Positions 8,859-19,900 of a stretch of 64,000 nucleotides of DNA are shown piece by piece. The translations under genes and the position numbers were made by a program. Location of the stretch: positions 1 through 64,000 of the forward strand of contig JAGHVF010000011.1 in the NCBI GenBank assembly GCA_018064425.1. Reading direction: 5' to 3'. The notes below the pieces were generated by a model that was not told where the DNA came from, ran no database searches, and worked only from the letters and a program-made list of their open reading frames with translations. Numbering within the stretch: position 1 is the first letter of the stretch; each line of letters starts with the position of its first letter. This DNA comes from Candidatus Colinaster equi (GTDB lineage: Bacteria > Bacillota > Clostridia > Lachnospirales > Lachnospiraceae).

Positions 8859-11723
8859 CTAAACATTCTCAATATTTTTCTTTTTCATTATTAAAAGAAA
8901 CGCTCCAACACACACAAGCATAAATGCAACAACATATTTAATATTCAAACTCATATCCCCTGTATCCGGCGAAGCATCCTTCTTAAGGTTTCTTACCGTT
9001 GTACCATTTCTCAAAAGAGTAATTCCGTTACTGTCATCAATTGAATAGATACCGTAAAAGCTTAAATGTGTTGCATCAAATTCAATATTTTCATTATCAA
9101 TCAAAGCTGAAACTTCCTCCAGCTGTCCATCCTCATCAATCGCAACAACATGATAAGTTCCATCTTCGATTCCTTTTGGTATAGGCATTGTTATATTCAA
9201 TGTTGCCTTTCCAAATTTATTAATATTACATGTATCTGTGGCATCGGCCAAACTAATATCATATCCTGCAATATTCGGCACATTATCCTCTCCGAAAAGT
9301 TCTGCATACTTATTGCCTATTGCATCACTTGCCTCATCACTTGTATTGATATAAAGTTTTCCAACGTTTTCAGACTCGGAAAATGTTGCCATAATTACAT
9401 CGGTTATATTGCCATCATAAACAACATCAACTGAAGCGGAAGAATCACTCACCATTCTTGTATCACCGCTACTCTCAAGTAAGTCAAAATCCTTTATGGT
9501 ATAATTCGAGCCATTAACAGTTACTGTTTCGGGAATATTCTCAATCACTTCATCGCTAAAAATGTAATTATCCTTTACTATCAATGAACCGGTATCATTA
9601 CCCGCTTCATCCTTTTCTTTTGTAAGTATCAGTCCCGAAAAGCCCAACTTATCAGAATCTAACACTGTTTCCGAATAATCATTTACATCTTCATTAACTA
9701 TGGCAAACAGTACATTATACAAGCTGTCGTTTCTGTAATTATCATTTTCAAGTCTCTTCGACAATTTTCCGGCCGAAATCTTTGGAATACTGTCCCCTTC
9801 AAAAACAACAACTTTTGTTGAATTCGTTTTATCACAATCGGAATAATCAATTGCCCTAAGTCCAATGTTTTCAACACTTGCCGGAATAACCATAGTTGAT
9901 ATCGGACACCCCATAAAAGCTCGATCTCCGATATTTTTCAAATTATTTCCTCCTGCAACAGATGTAAGCACATTACATCCGCGAAATGCATCATCTCCGA
10001 TATCTGTAACCGAATCAGGCAGCGACAAATTGGATATACTGATATTATTCATAAATGCACACGGAGCTATTTTTTTTACACCGTTTGGAATATTTACCGT
10101 TGCTGATTGTCCTTTATATGCTATCAAAATTCCATCACCGACTATAAGAAAATCTCCGCCCGAAACATTGCTTATGAAATTATTCATATATGGCGTATTC
10201 TCAAAAGCATGTGCTTCTATATCGGTGACAGTATTTGGAATACTAACATTTGCCAAATCATCACAATGATAAAACGCACCATATCCTATAGATGTAACTC
10301 CTGTCGGTATTTCAGCCGTAGAAATATTGCTTCTCGCAAATGAAAAGTCTCCTATTGCCGTAATATCTTGCGGAAAAGAATAATCAGTCATATCACTTGA
10401 GGCATAATATGCCTGCATTGCTATTTTTCCGTCATTCTCAGTAAATTTGGGCAAATACCCACCTTTTTTCGAATCATATATTACAGACTGATCCGAATCA
10501 TCGTTTGATGCATTATCAATAGCATTACTATCGATATTTGCGTCGGTTGCATTTGTATCCGTAACAATACCCGAGTTGAGTTGCTGACCCGATGATAAAA
10601 ACAGAACAGCATTACCGCCAACAACAACAGTCTTTGCCAAAACATTATCGTCATCAATTACAGATAACGGATCCACAGTAGGCATATATTCAACATTGCT
10701 CGGATCCTTACTTGCATCTACCAGGCTTATATTTTCTACCAATTCCGTCGGAGATTCCTTATATTCTTCATTGGTACTTGTCTCTTCAACGCTTGGCTCT
10801 TCCTTGGGAATAATTATCGTTTTAGTATCTGCTTTTTCGACACGGCTTACATCAGTCGAATCAAAATTCTTAAAAAATTCATATGCTGCCGTTCCTTCGT
10901 CAGCAATAATATTAAGCTTACCGCAACCGTCAAAAGCTGTCGGATCGATATATGATACGCTCGCCGGAATAGAAATATCCGCTAATGAAATACAATTCTC
11001 AAACGCTTTTGCTCCAATTGTTGTAACCGAATACGGAATATTGACAAATTTAAGATTTTTACAATTTGAAAAAGAATATGCGGAAATATCCGATACATAC
11101 GGAGAAATCGAAACCGAATCCAGTTTTTCATTTCCCCAAAATGAATACTTGTTAATTTTGTTAACGCTATCAGGCATCTTATAATATGTGGCATTATATC
11201 CATTCAAATATGATACCAACACTTCTCCCGTATTGTTATACAAACCGCCGCCGATTACTTTATATTTATCATTATTTCGGCTTACATTAACTGTTGATAA
11301 TCTGTTACATCCCGCAAACACTCCGTATCCAATATCATTAACATTGGCTCCGATATTAAAGATTTCAAGATTACCGCAACCTGCAAATGCCGCTGTATCA
11401 ATCTTCTCAAGCACATCATGATTGGATACGCTATGTAAATACGGACTGTTCGCAAACGCCGCATGCTTAATCTCTTTAAGATTTTTACCCGTATCAACAG
11501 AAGCAATCGTCTGATTACCCGCAAAGGACTCCTCACCAATATATTTAACTGTATCAGAAACAGACACGGCTGTTGCCGTGCCTGTATATTTAGCCAAGAT
11601 ATCATGGTCCATCTGAAATTCATCAAGTACAACAGCTTCTGTTCTGTCATACGGAATTGTAACGATAAGTACTGCAATAATTATCAATGCAATTCCTAAT
11701 AATTTTACAATACGTCGGCCCAT
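8859..11723 (-). CDS. BspA-like leucine-rich repeat (LRR_5) surface protein with SPDTG sorting signal
   Basis: LRR_5 repeats (SIPNTVTDIEAHAFENTPYM, DISIPASVSYIDPTAFDGCGKL); C-terminus SPDTGDMSLNIKYVVAFMLVCVGAFLLIMKKKNIENV. Start placed at internal ATG 11723; the ORF track starts at GTG 11735. Confidence 0.88.
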   Translation of the reverse strand: MGRRIVKLLGIALIIIAVLIVTIPYDRTEAVVLDEFQMDHDILAKYTGTATAVSVSDTVKYIGEESFAGNQTIASVDTGKNLKEIKHAAFANSPYLHSVSNHDVLEKIDTAAFAGCGNLEIFNIGANVNDIGYGVFAGCNRLSTVNVSRNNDKYKVIGGGLYNNTGEVLVSYLNGYNATYYKMPDSVNKINKYSFWGNEKLDSVSISPYVSDISAYSFSNCKNLKFVNIPYSVTTIGAKAFENCISLADISIPASVSYIDPTAFDGCGKLNIIADEGTAAYEFFKNFDSTDVSRVEKADTKTIIIPKEEPSVEETSTNEEYKESPTELVENISLVDASKDPSNVEYMPTVDPLSVIDDDNVLAKTVVVGGNAVLFLSSGQQLNSGIVTDTNATDANIDSNAIDNASNDDSDQSVIYDSKKGGYLPKFTENDGKIAMQAYYASSDMTDYSFPQDITAIGDFSFARSNISTAEIPTGVTSIGYGAFYHCDDLANVSIPNTVTDIEAHAFENTPYMNNFISNVSGGDFLIVGDGILIAYKGQSATVNIPNGVKKIAPCAFMNNISISNLSLPDSVTDIGDDAFRGCNVLTSVAGGNNLKNIGDRAFMGCPISTMVIPASVENIGLRAIDYSDCDKTNSTKVVVFEGDSIPKISAGKLSKRLENDNYRNDSLYNVLFAIVNEDVNDYSETVLDSDKLGFSGLILTKEKDEAGNDTGSLIVKDNYIFSDEVIENIPETVTVNGSNYTIKDFDLLESSGDTRMVSDSSASVDVVYDGNITDVIMATFSESENVGKLYINTSDEASDAIGNKYAELFGEDNVPNIAGYDISLADATDTCNINKFGKATLNITMPIPKGIEDGTYHVVAIDEDGQLEEVSALIDNENIEFDATHLSFYGIYSIDDSNGITLLRNGTTVRNLKKDASPDTGDMSLNIKYVVAFMLVCVGAFLLIMKKKNIENV

Positions 11724-11734
11724 AATCGTCCTCA

Positions 11735-14700
11735 CTACGCTGCTTTAGGAATAATAATCTTATCCTTTTTGAGGAACAAGAATAACGAAGATGCTGCTAA
11801 CGCAATTACTACAAACCACTTTGGATGAATTGGATCACCTGTCTTAGGTGTTGCATCAATTGTTCCTTCTGTCAGGTTATTTGTATCAACATAAATTGTA
11901 TACGGTGAAAAATGTGTTGCTGTAAAGCTTACACATGATATACCGTCAATTGTTGTAAACTTGCAGGCTAAATCTTCAAGCTGTGAACCGTTTACAACCG
12001 CTCCTACTTTATTATTTCCTGCATACTGAACCAATGCATCCGGAATTGGCATAGTAACATTAACGCTAAGATTAGATGTATCAGTAATCTTATTTTGTCC
12101 GGTTGCATCATATAAAGATATATCCATTGCGAAATACTTTATAGGTGTCATATCTCCGTATTTATTTGCAAGAGCCGTCGCAACCTGATTAGCCGCTTCA
12201 TCACTCTCTGTTATTCTTACAACAAAACTGTCGGTAGATCCCGATACAGAAGCATACGCCTTATCTGTATTAGATATTCCGGGTTTTGTAATATCTACTC
12301 TTGTACCGTTTGCATCCGTATTACCGTTTGTATTCGATGTAGTAGTACCTGTACCGTTTCTGTTCGTAGTGCCTGTTGCAGACGATGAAGAATTAGTACT
12401 TGTACCACTCTTTGCATCTTTGTATGTAGCAGTAACAATCGAATCACCTGCCGCCATTTTGATTGTTGTTGCTTTACTTGTCGCACTATATATTGTCGCA
12501 GATGCACCGGTTACAATCCATTTATCAAATACCTTTCCCGGAGGTGCATCTATAGCTTCAATAATAACCGTAGTATCCTTTGCATACTGACCAGAACCAC
12601 TACCATATACTACCTGAAGATTATATTTAGTTCCCGAACCGGTAGGTGACACTGCTCCTGTAGGTGTTACATTTGGTGTAACATTTGGTGTCGTCTTAGC
12701 CGGAGGAGTTACCTTACCGCCGGGTGTTGTTCCCGGTGTTGTTCCCGGCGATACTACAGGTGTTACATCAGGCGAAACAACAGGTGTTGTACCGCCGGGT
12801 GTATATATTGCCAAAATTGTTGTATCTTCGGTAATATTCTTTAATGATCTGTTCCAGCCTGAGAAAGTATATCCTTCTCTAACAGGTATCTCATCATCTT
12901 CCGGGGCTTCTACTGTACCGCCGCTTGCAACCTGCTCTGTTTTTATCAAATGCATAATCATACTATCGTCAATATAGTAGAATTTGACGGTAAACAAATC
13001 ATCCAACGTCTGACTTACATCTACGCCCTGTTGCTTGGCCGCCTCTCTTACACCTGAATCTTTGTATGATACTAAGAACGGTTGTTTAACTTTCTCATTA
13101 TCAGCCGTTGCACCGTATGCATTTGATCCCAAAGAAACCTCATGTCCTCTTACAATAACCTTTGTATAAGAACCTGTGCCGGCAAACGCTTCATTACCGA
13201 TAGCCTTAACATTAGCAGGTAAATCCACTTCCGTTAACATCTCACTATCTTTAAAACATCCTTCAGGAATAGTTGTAAATCCTTTACAGCCTGTGAAATC
13301 AACGCTTGTAATTGTGTCACAATCTTCAAATGCCGATGGTGCAATGTTAGAAACATTGGCAAGATCAGGATCATTATTGGCATTAACCGAGCTTGCACCT
13401 ACAGCCGAACCACGTCCTGCAAAACATTCAACAAGTTCCTTGCTGCCGGATGCAGTATTTGCATACAAAATACCGTTATTTGCCTCAAAATTGGTATTTC
13501 CGCAAGCAACAGATGTAAGAGACGTACAATTGTAAAACGGTAATTTACCTACATCGACAATATCTGTTCCGAGTGATACAGTCTCAAGGTTTTCACAACT
13601 GTCAAAGCACTTATCCGGAAGATATTTTACGTTATACATCGTAATTGTCTTCAGTCTATCGTTACCTTTTGCTTTATTCTCTGCTCTGTTTCCGGCATCA
13701 AATTCTCTTATCTGACTGTCAGTTCCTACAGTATGATCGTAATAACCATCGTTGTTACCTGTAGCCGCACCGTCAGCACCATAATATCCGCTAAATAAAC
13801 CTTGTGTTCTGTATGTCTCTGCAGGTGAAGTATATTCGCCCGAGCCATTAAAATATGCAGAAATACTTGCATCATTCTTTCTTGATGATGCTTCGCCGAA
13901 ATTCTCACTCGAATTACCGAAATAGCCAACCGTATCAATACTTGAAACACCCATAGGCACAATCATATTCTCAATAAGGAATTGTTTGTTTTCCTGTGCC
14001 GGTGTAAGCGCAACTCCTGACGCCTTAAATGCAGCTTTTTGAGCCGCATCCAATGAGCTTGAATTTCCTGCACCCAAAATTTGATTTTTAATGTCATCAG
14101 CACAATTAACACGTTTTACAACACGCAATTCTGCAGGTGTCAAATCAGCTTCGGTATCAATCTTTGTAGCGATTTCTGTCGGTAATATTCCTCTTTCTTC
14201 TTCTGTCAAATCTTCATAGTGAGGATAGCCGACAAGGGTTGCCAAGCCGTTTACATTATCAAGAATAACCGTAAGGCCATCATTTGATCTGTAACATACC
14301 CTTATACCCTGACTTTCATCTACATAATTGTCCTTTTGCATGCTCCACACAAAAGGTCCGTAATACAGTCCGATGTCGCCATGAAGTGTAAGTCTGTCGC
14401 CTTCGGTACTGAATGCCTTCGCGCCAATTGAATCAACTGTAAAATTGTCCAATCCGACATTCGGTGTATCAAAATAAATATCTGTTATCTTGTTACACTT
14501 CTCAAATGCACTCGCTCCTATCGATGTAACGCCTTTACCTATATATACCGATGTAAGTGACGGACACTGTGCAAACGCACTTGCACCTATCGTCTGAACA
14601 TCATCTCCCAAATCAACATTTGCAAGCTTTGGAGCGCCCTTGAATACAGAATCACCTATAGCCGTAACATTACCTTCAAATGTAAGATCCTTAATGTGAT

Positions 14701-16687
14701 TAAGCACACTGTCAGGCAAATCAATTTTACCAAAACATCCGGTCTCCAATCCCACTAACGGTATTGAACCAATCTTAGCAGGTACCTTTAAATCAATATC
14801 AGATGCACTGTTTCTGAACTCACAATTGTGCAACACACCTGTATTGTCATCATTTTTTATAATGGATTCAATATATTTTACGCCATCCGATTCCTGACAT
14901 ATTTCATAATAAGTATTTCCCCCGGACTCATAACAATATGGAACCGGTGTACTGAACTTATTATATGTATCCCAAGTTGCTTCACGCTCGGCAGCTTTTG
15001 TACTACCGCCGCTAAAACCGTTTTCAGGACCTTTTACATAGAATTCATCATTCTCAATTTCAGAGAAAATATCCTCATCTTCATATGTTATACTTGTACA
15101 CTGCTTAGGAAATTCAACACGTGCCAAGCTAACACAACCGGCAAAAGTATCATTATCAAGAGTAACTATCGTACCAGAATTACCATATCCGCCGGGCATT
15201 ACGACATCAGTAAGACTCTTTCGTCCCGAAAAAATCTTATCACCCAAAGCACCCATATTAGATGCTTCAGACATATCAATAGACGTCATCTTATCAACGC
15301 CATAATTGGTACAAGCAAAAGCTCCGTCCTGAATCTCCGAAATAGACGTTTTGCCTATAGTTATCGAGGCTAAGCCACAATTATAAAATGCGCCTTCTTC
15401 AATACATCCTCCATCATTATTTCCGGTACTGATTTTAGACATATCAACCGTATTAAGGTTAAGGCATTCCGCAAAAGCTCCTTTTCCGATAACTCCAACC
15501 TGGTATGGGAATGTTATACCTTCCAAAGCAGAACAATTGTAAAATGCTTCCTTACCGATATATGATGCATTCTCCATCTCTATTGTTTTCAACTGAGTGG
15601 ATCCGCTAAACGCTCTGTTACCTACGGTCTCAGCTCCATACAAATGAACATCCGTAAGGAACGAACCCTTAAATGCCTCATCACCTATATATTTAATTTC
15701 ATTTGGCAGATTAAGTACTTTAACATTTTCTACGCCCTGGAATGCCTTGTTTCCGACAGCAAGAACTGTAGTCTGTTCATCTACAACAAAGTTATTCTCA
15801 TCAAGAAGTTTTCCTTCCGGCTTACTTTGTGCCTGAACAAGATACAAATGTGCATCACCAATTGCACCCGTAGGCTTCGGCGAATCACTTCTCATGTCAA
15901 TTACATCAACAAGTACACCTTCACATCCATCCCAGCCAAGAACCTTATCGCAGTACCATCTCTTTCTTATATCAGATACATTACTGTCAACAGGCATATC
16001 ACTTGGAGTAACCACAAGCGGTGCAGGTTCTACAGGTGCAGGAATTGTATATGACCCTTCACCATGTTCATCCTCGTAAGCCTTCTTATCAAGTAACCAT
16101 TGATTATATGAAGCCTCATATTCCCTATATTTGTTATTATATGTCTGCAGAGAATTCGAGAAATACTTCTCAAACAAAGCAACACTCTGAGCGTTATCTT
16201 TATCATATGTAAATGTCTTGGTCGCGCCCTCTCCGGTTGCATAATACGTATCATATGTATCAAAATCCACAGTCATATATGAATAATTGACAACATCGCT
16301 AAGAGTAACGGTCTCTGTTGCAAAAGTTGAATTATACTTTGAAACAACAGCAGCTTTTGTAGGCGAAAAATTACCAATATAAAAATCAAAAATGTCATAT
16401 AACATATACTGATCTGACGTAGATGTCTTACGCGTAGCATATGCTGTATAGGTAGTAGCGGTCTTATCTCCCAAATTAACACCGCCGGTATGTGCTGTAT
16501 CTACTGTCGAAGTATCCGTATCATCATACGGATATGTATACGGTTCTTTACCTACACCGGTACCGGCTTCAATATCCGGAACAGGAATGGCCGCAACCGT
16601 AATCGCACTTACCATAAGTAAAGCACCTATAGTTCTACGCACCGACTTTCTTAATTTTCTGTTTGATTTCTTAGCAGATTTTCCCAT
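11735..16687 (-). CDS. Large BspA-like LRR_5 surface protein with InlB B-repeat-like segment, Thr/Pro linker and TPKTG sorting signal
   Basis: Repeated ...VTSIGASAFEKCNKITDIYF...; VKFYYIDDSMIMHLIKTEQVASGGTVEAPEDDEIPVREGYTFSGWNRSLKNITEDTTILAIY (InlB B-repeat-like); C-terminus TPKTGDPIHPKWFVVIALAASSLFLFLKKDK. Confidence 0.9.
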   Translation of the reverse strand: MGKSAKKSNRKLRKSVRRTIGALLMVSAITVAAIPVPDIEAGTGVGKEPYTYPYDDTDTSTVDTAHTGGVNLGDKTATTYTAYATRKTSTSDQYMLYDIFDFYIGNFSPTKAAVVSKYNSTFATETVTLSDVVNYSYMTVDFDTYDTYYATGEGATKTFTYDKDNAQSVALFEKYFSNSLQTYNNKYREYEASYNQWLLDKKAYEDEHGEGSYTIPAPVEPAPLVVTPSDMPVDSNVSDIRKRWYCDKVLGWDGCEGVLVDVIDMRSDSPKPTGAIGDAHLYLVQAQSKPEGKLLDENNFVVDEQTTVLAVGNKAFQGVENVKVLNLPNEIKYIGDEAFKGSFLTDVHLYGAETVGNRAFSGSTQLKTIEMENASYIGKEAFYNCSALEGITFPYQVGVIGKGAFAECLNLNTVDMSKISTGNNDGGCIEEGAFYNCGLASITIGKTSISEIQDGAFACTNYGVDKMTSIDMSEASNMGALGDKIFSGRKSLTDVVMPGGYGNSGTIVTLDNDTFAGCVSLARVEFPKQCTSITYEDEDIFSEIENDEFYVKGPENGFSGGSTKAAEREATWDTYNKFSTPVPYCYESGGNTYYEICQESDGVKYIESIIKNDDNTGVLHNCEFRNSASDIDLKVPAKIGSIPLVGLETGCFGKIDLPDSVLNHIKDLTFEGNVTAIGDSVFKGAPKLANVDLGDDVQTIGASAFAQCPSLTSVYIGKGVTSIGASAFEKCNKITDIYFDTPNVGLDNFTVDSIGAKAFSTEGDRLTLHGDIGLYYGPFVWSMQKDNYVDESQGIRVCYRSNDGLTVILDNVNGLATLVGYPHYEDLTEEERGILPTEIATKIDTEADLTPAELRVVKRVNCADDIKNQILGAGNSSSLDAAQKAAFKASGVALTPAQENKQFLIENMIVPMGVSSIDTVGYFGNSSENFGEASSRKNDASISAYFNGSGEYTSPAETYRTQGLFSGYYGADGAATGNNDGYYDHTVGTDSQIREFDAGNRAENKAKGNDRLKTITMYNVKYLPDKCFDSCENLETVSLGTDIVDVGKLPFYNCTSLTSVACGNTNFEANNGILYANTASGSKELVECFAGRGSAVGASSVNANNDPDLANVSNIAPSAFEDCDTITSVDFTGCKGFTTIPEGCFKDSEMLTEVDLPANVKAIGNEAFAGTGSYTKVIVRGHEVSLGSNAYGATADNEKVKQPFLVSYKDSGVREAAKQQGVDVSQTLDDLFTVKFYYIDDSMIMHLIKTEQVASGGTVEAPEDDEIPVREGYTFSGWNRSLKNITEDTTILAIYTPGGTTPVVSPDVTPVVSPGTTPGTTPGGKVTPPAKTTPNVTPNVTPTGAVSPTGSGTKYNLQVVYGSGSGQYAKDTTVIIEAIDAPPGKVFDKWIVTGASATIYSATSKATTIKMAAGDSIVTATYKDAKSGTSTNSSSSATGTTNRNGTGTTTSNTNGNTDANGTRVDITKPGISNTDKAYASVSGSTDSFVVRITESDEAANQVATALANKYGDMTPIKYFAMDISLYDATGQNKITDTSNLSVNVTMPIPDALVQYAGNNKVGAVVNGSQLEDLACKFTTIDGISCVSFTATHFSPYTIYVDTNNLTEGTIDATPKTGDPIHPKWFVVIALAASSLFLFLKKDKIIIPKAA
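12640..12806 (-). repeat. Low-complexity Thr/Pro/Val/Gly linker repeats
   Basis: Encodes TTPVVSPDVTPVVSPGTTPGTTPGGKVTPPAKTTPNVTPNVTPTGAVSPTG; tandem 12-nt units such as ggtgttgttccc. Confidence 0.8.
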
Positions 16688-16742
16688 TGGGTCTCTCCTT
16701 ATACACGAAACTTATATTCGTGAATCCACAATCTCTTTATTT

Positions 16743-16769
16743 TTATCGGCATTTTCTGCCTTTTTCTTA
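16743..16769 (-). promoter_or_regulatory. SigD/FliA-like promoter upstream of the LRR/Big2 operon
   Basis: Minus strand TAAG-N15-GCCGATAA, close to the Bacillus SigD consensus TAAA-N15-GCCGATAT; about 50 nt upstream of the start codon. Confidence 0.45.
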
Positions 16770-16874
16770 ACCTTTGAACAGATTCACCCCATTTATATTA
16801 CATACCATACTAATTTTACTATATATTGACATTTTTTCAACCCTTTTCGCAACATTTTGTGGTTCATTTTAATA

Positions 16875-16917
16875 TAATAAAAGCTATCTTTGCACCAAAC
16901 ACAAAGATAGCTTTTAT
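16875..16917 (-). terminator. Intrinsic terminator downstream of tandem-Cache histidine kinase
   Basis: AAAAGCTATCTTTG...CAAAGATAGCTTTT inverted repeat (16879..16892 / 16902..16915). Confidence 0.75.
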
Positions 16918-16940
16918 TGAAATTATGTTATTAAACAACA

Positions 16941-19900
16941 CTATTTTTTATCACCCGAAGCATCTGCAAAATTTGCTACATAAGATGCCATTACTGTTTC
17001 TCCCAACTTATTATGCCTTTTTGTATGCGCTTCATCGGAATCTACAGATTTTTCATTTACTATGTCAGACGTATTACCCGAAGCAGTATTATCATTCTTT
17101 GCCATTTTCTCTTTTTCATACGTACTTTCTTTGCTATCATCTTTTGATAACTTTATCGTTTTCGCTCCGCCAACACTTGCAGTGTCCATTCCAACCTGCT
17201 TGCTGATTTTGGCATCTTTAAGATAATATTCCGGCATAACCGATACAATATCACCGTTCATATTCTTAAAATTGACATACTTATTCGGCAATAAAACAGA
17301 AATAACGCTTTCAAGCTGCTTAGCATCATATGGTTTGGCAATAAAATCATCAAATCCGTTTGAAATGTAGAATTCTCTGGAATCATAATCTACATTGGAG
17401 GTTATCGCCACAGTCTTACTGCTCTCTGACAACAGCCCCTTATCTCTCAATTCGTTTAACAGTTCAATACCATCCATTCCCGGCATTAAATGATCAATAA
17501 AGAACAAATCATAATCCGCTCTCATGGCCATTCTGATACATTCTTCACCGTTCAATGCCGTATCCACCTGTACACAATTTCGCTTAAGCAATCCTTTAAA
17601 TATCTTTAAGCTTACAGCACTATCATCTGTAACAAGAATTCTTGCCTTAGGAGCATACAAATACGATTCATTACGATCTCTGGCCGCCATATGCCTTTCA
17701 GTCTCAAACTCGCCAACCGGAGTGGGATCAATCACTTTTTGCTTGACTTCAAATGTAAACGTCGTACCTCTTCCAAATTCACTGTCTACTTCAATTTTTC
17801 CGTCAAGCAATTCGGTTATACGTTTTACTATAGGCAATCCAAGTCCTGTACCGCCCAAATCATTATCGAAATAATCAATTTTCTCAAAGGAATCAAATAC
17901 CCTGTTAATATCTTCCTTCTTTATTCCTATTCCCGTATCGGATATCACAATTCTAATGTATACCTCATCTTCGCCAATATCCGATGTAATAAACGAATCA
18001 ATTTTTGTTGTAACTTTACCCTTTTCGGTATATTTTACGGCATTAGACATTAAGTTAATCACAACCTGAGTTATTTTCTTAACATCGCCGTTCAATACAA
18101 GCGGTAAATCAGGACTTGGTTCCAATTCCATATTCAGTCCCTTGGCATGTGCATCGGGCGAAAATCTAACAGCCAAAGCAGTAATTATATCCTTGGTATT
18201 GTAATCAACATTATGAAGCGTCGCATTACCGTTTTCCATTTCGGAATAGTTTAATATGTTATCAACCAGATTCTTTAACGCTTTGCTTGCTCTTGATATA
18301 TTTTCGGAATATGACTTAACCTCATCCGATACATCTTCACGTTTAATCATTTCATTCATTCCGACAACCGTATTAATCGGAACTCTGAATTCATGACTCA
18401 TCTGTTTTACAAACCTGTTTTTTGCTTCATTTGATTCAGCCATCTGATCATAGGTTGCCTGCAAAGAGTCATTCACGTCGTTCTGCCATTTTGTTATTTT
18501 CCTCATGGATATTGACAGATATACTATGCAAAACAGGAATACTACTATTATCATAAGTGCAAATCTAAACAAGCCACCGTATATTTCTTCAAAGCTGTAC
18601 ACAGTAATCAATCTATATCTCGGAATCTGGCAATTGCCCGATACACCGGTTGACAAAACATCATTGTAATCATAAAAAGCAAATATTTTGTCGTTTGAAA
18701 ACAGAATACTACATGGTGTTTTAATCACATTAAATGTTTTTTCCGCCGTAAAATCAAATGTTCTATTTGGATTATTAATTATTGTTCCGTCAGGCGACAC
18801 AAGAAAGGCATATGAATTATCATTGTATGATGATGATAAAATATTCGACATAGTTGTTGCCGAGTATTCCAATCCAATTATCATAACATTTCCGGAATTC
18901 GTTCTATATGCTCTGGAAATAACTACTCTGTTCTCGCCCGTTGTTATATCTGTAAACGGGCCGGTGCAATATGCCGTATCCTTATCAATCAATCCAATTG
19001 CACCAATATACCAATCCAATTGCGTTAATATATATTCTTCGACATTCTCAATACCATTGCTTGTATACAAGATATTATTATCATCCGCCGAATATACAAA
19101 CGCACGGTTAATAGCTTTGTTTTGATTAACGGCATCATTCAAAACCACACTAAGTGAATTCTTTGATACCGGCTGCATTACTGTCATAAGCGAAATGGAA
19201 TCAATCGAATGCAACTGATTTTGATACCAAGCAGACACAACACCGTTATTCGCATTATGCATACCGAACAATCTGCTGTTCTCGGTTTTCAAGTTAACAC
19301 TTCCGCTGATAAAAATAGCAAGTACCATTGTAATCCATAGAATAATCGTCAGATTTTTTGCAATTCTATAACTCATCGATTTCTTATAGGATTTTCTTCC
19401 TTGCTTGATAACATCGCTATAATCTTTTCGATACTGATTAGCATCCAAGTATGTCTTAATATTTGCTACTAATTCTTTAATCTCATTTGCCGAATAATTA
19501 ATTTTATCCAAAGCGGCCTTTTTATCATCCGATTGTGAGAAAACATCAAAATCACTATATTCAATTATAGTGGAAAGCGGTGTCACAGCTTCGTCAACCA
19601 CTTTTTTTGCCATTCTCTCTCTTGTATTAGAATGTCCCTCAAACATTCTTTTTCTTTTTGCGTCGCTTTTATATACCCACGTAATAAACATGGCAATAAT
19701 GAGTAACAGTGAAGTATTTGTAACAATTAAGTACATTCTGTCTTCAAACAGTATATTTTTCTCCATTATTTCAACAGAATATATTTCATTATCACATTCC
19801 CTAAAAAATACCGTTACATTTCGGCCATCTGATTTTGCATCGAAGTAATACATATCTGCCGGCAAATTACATAATTTATCAAATATAGTTGCATATTGAG

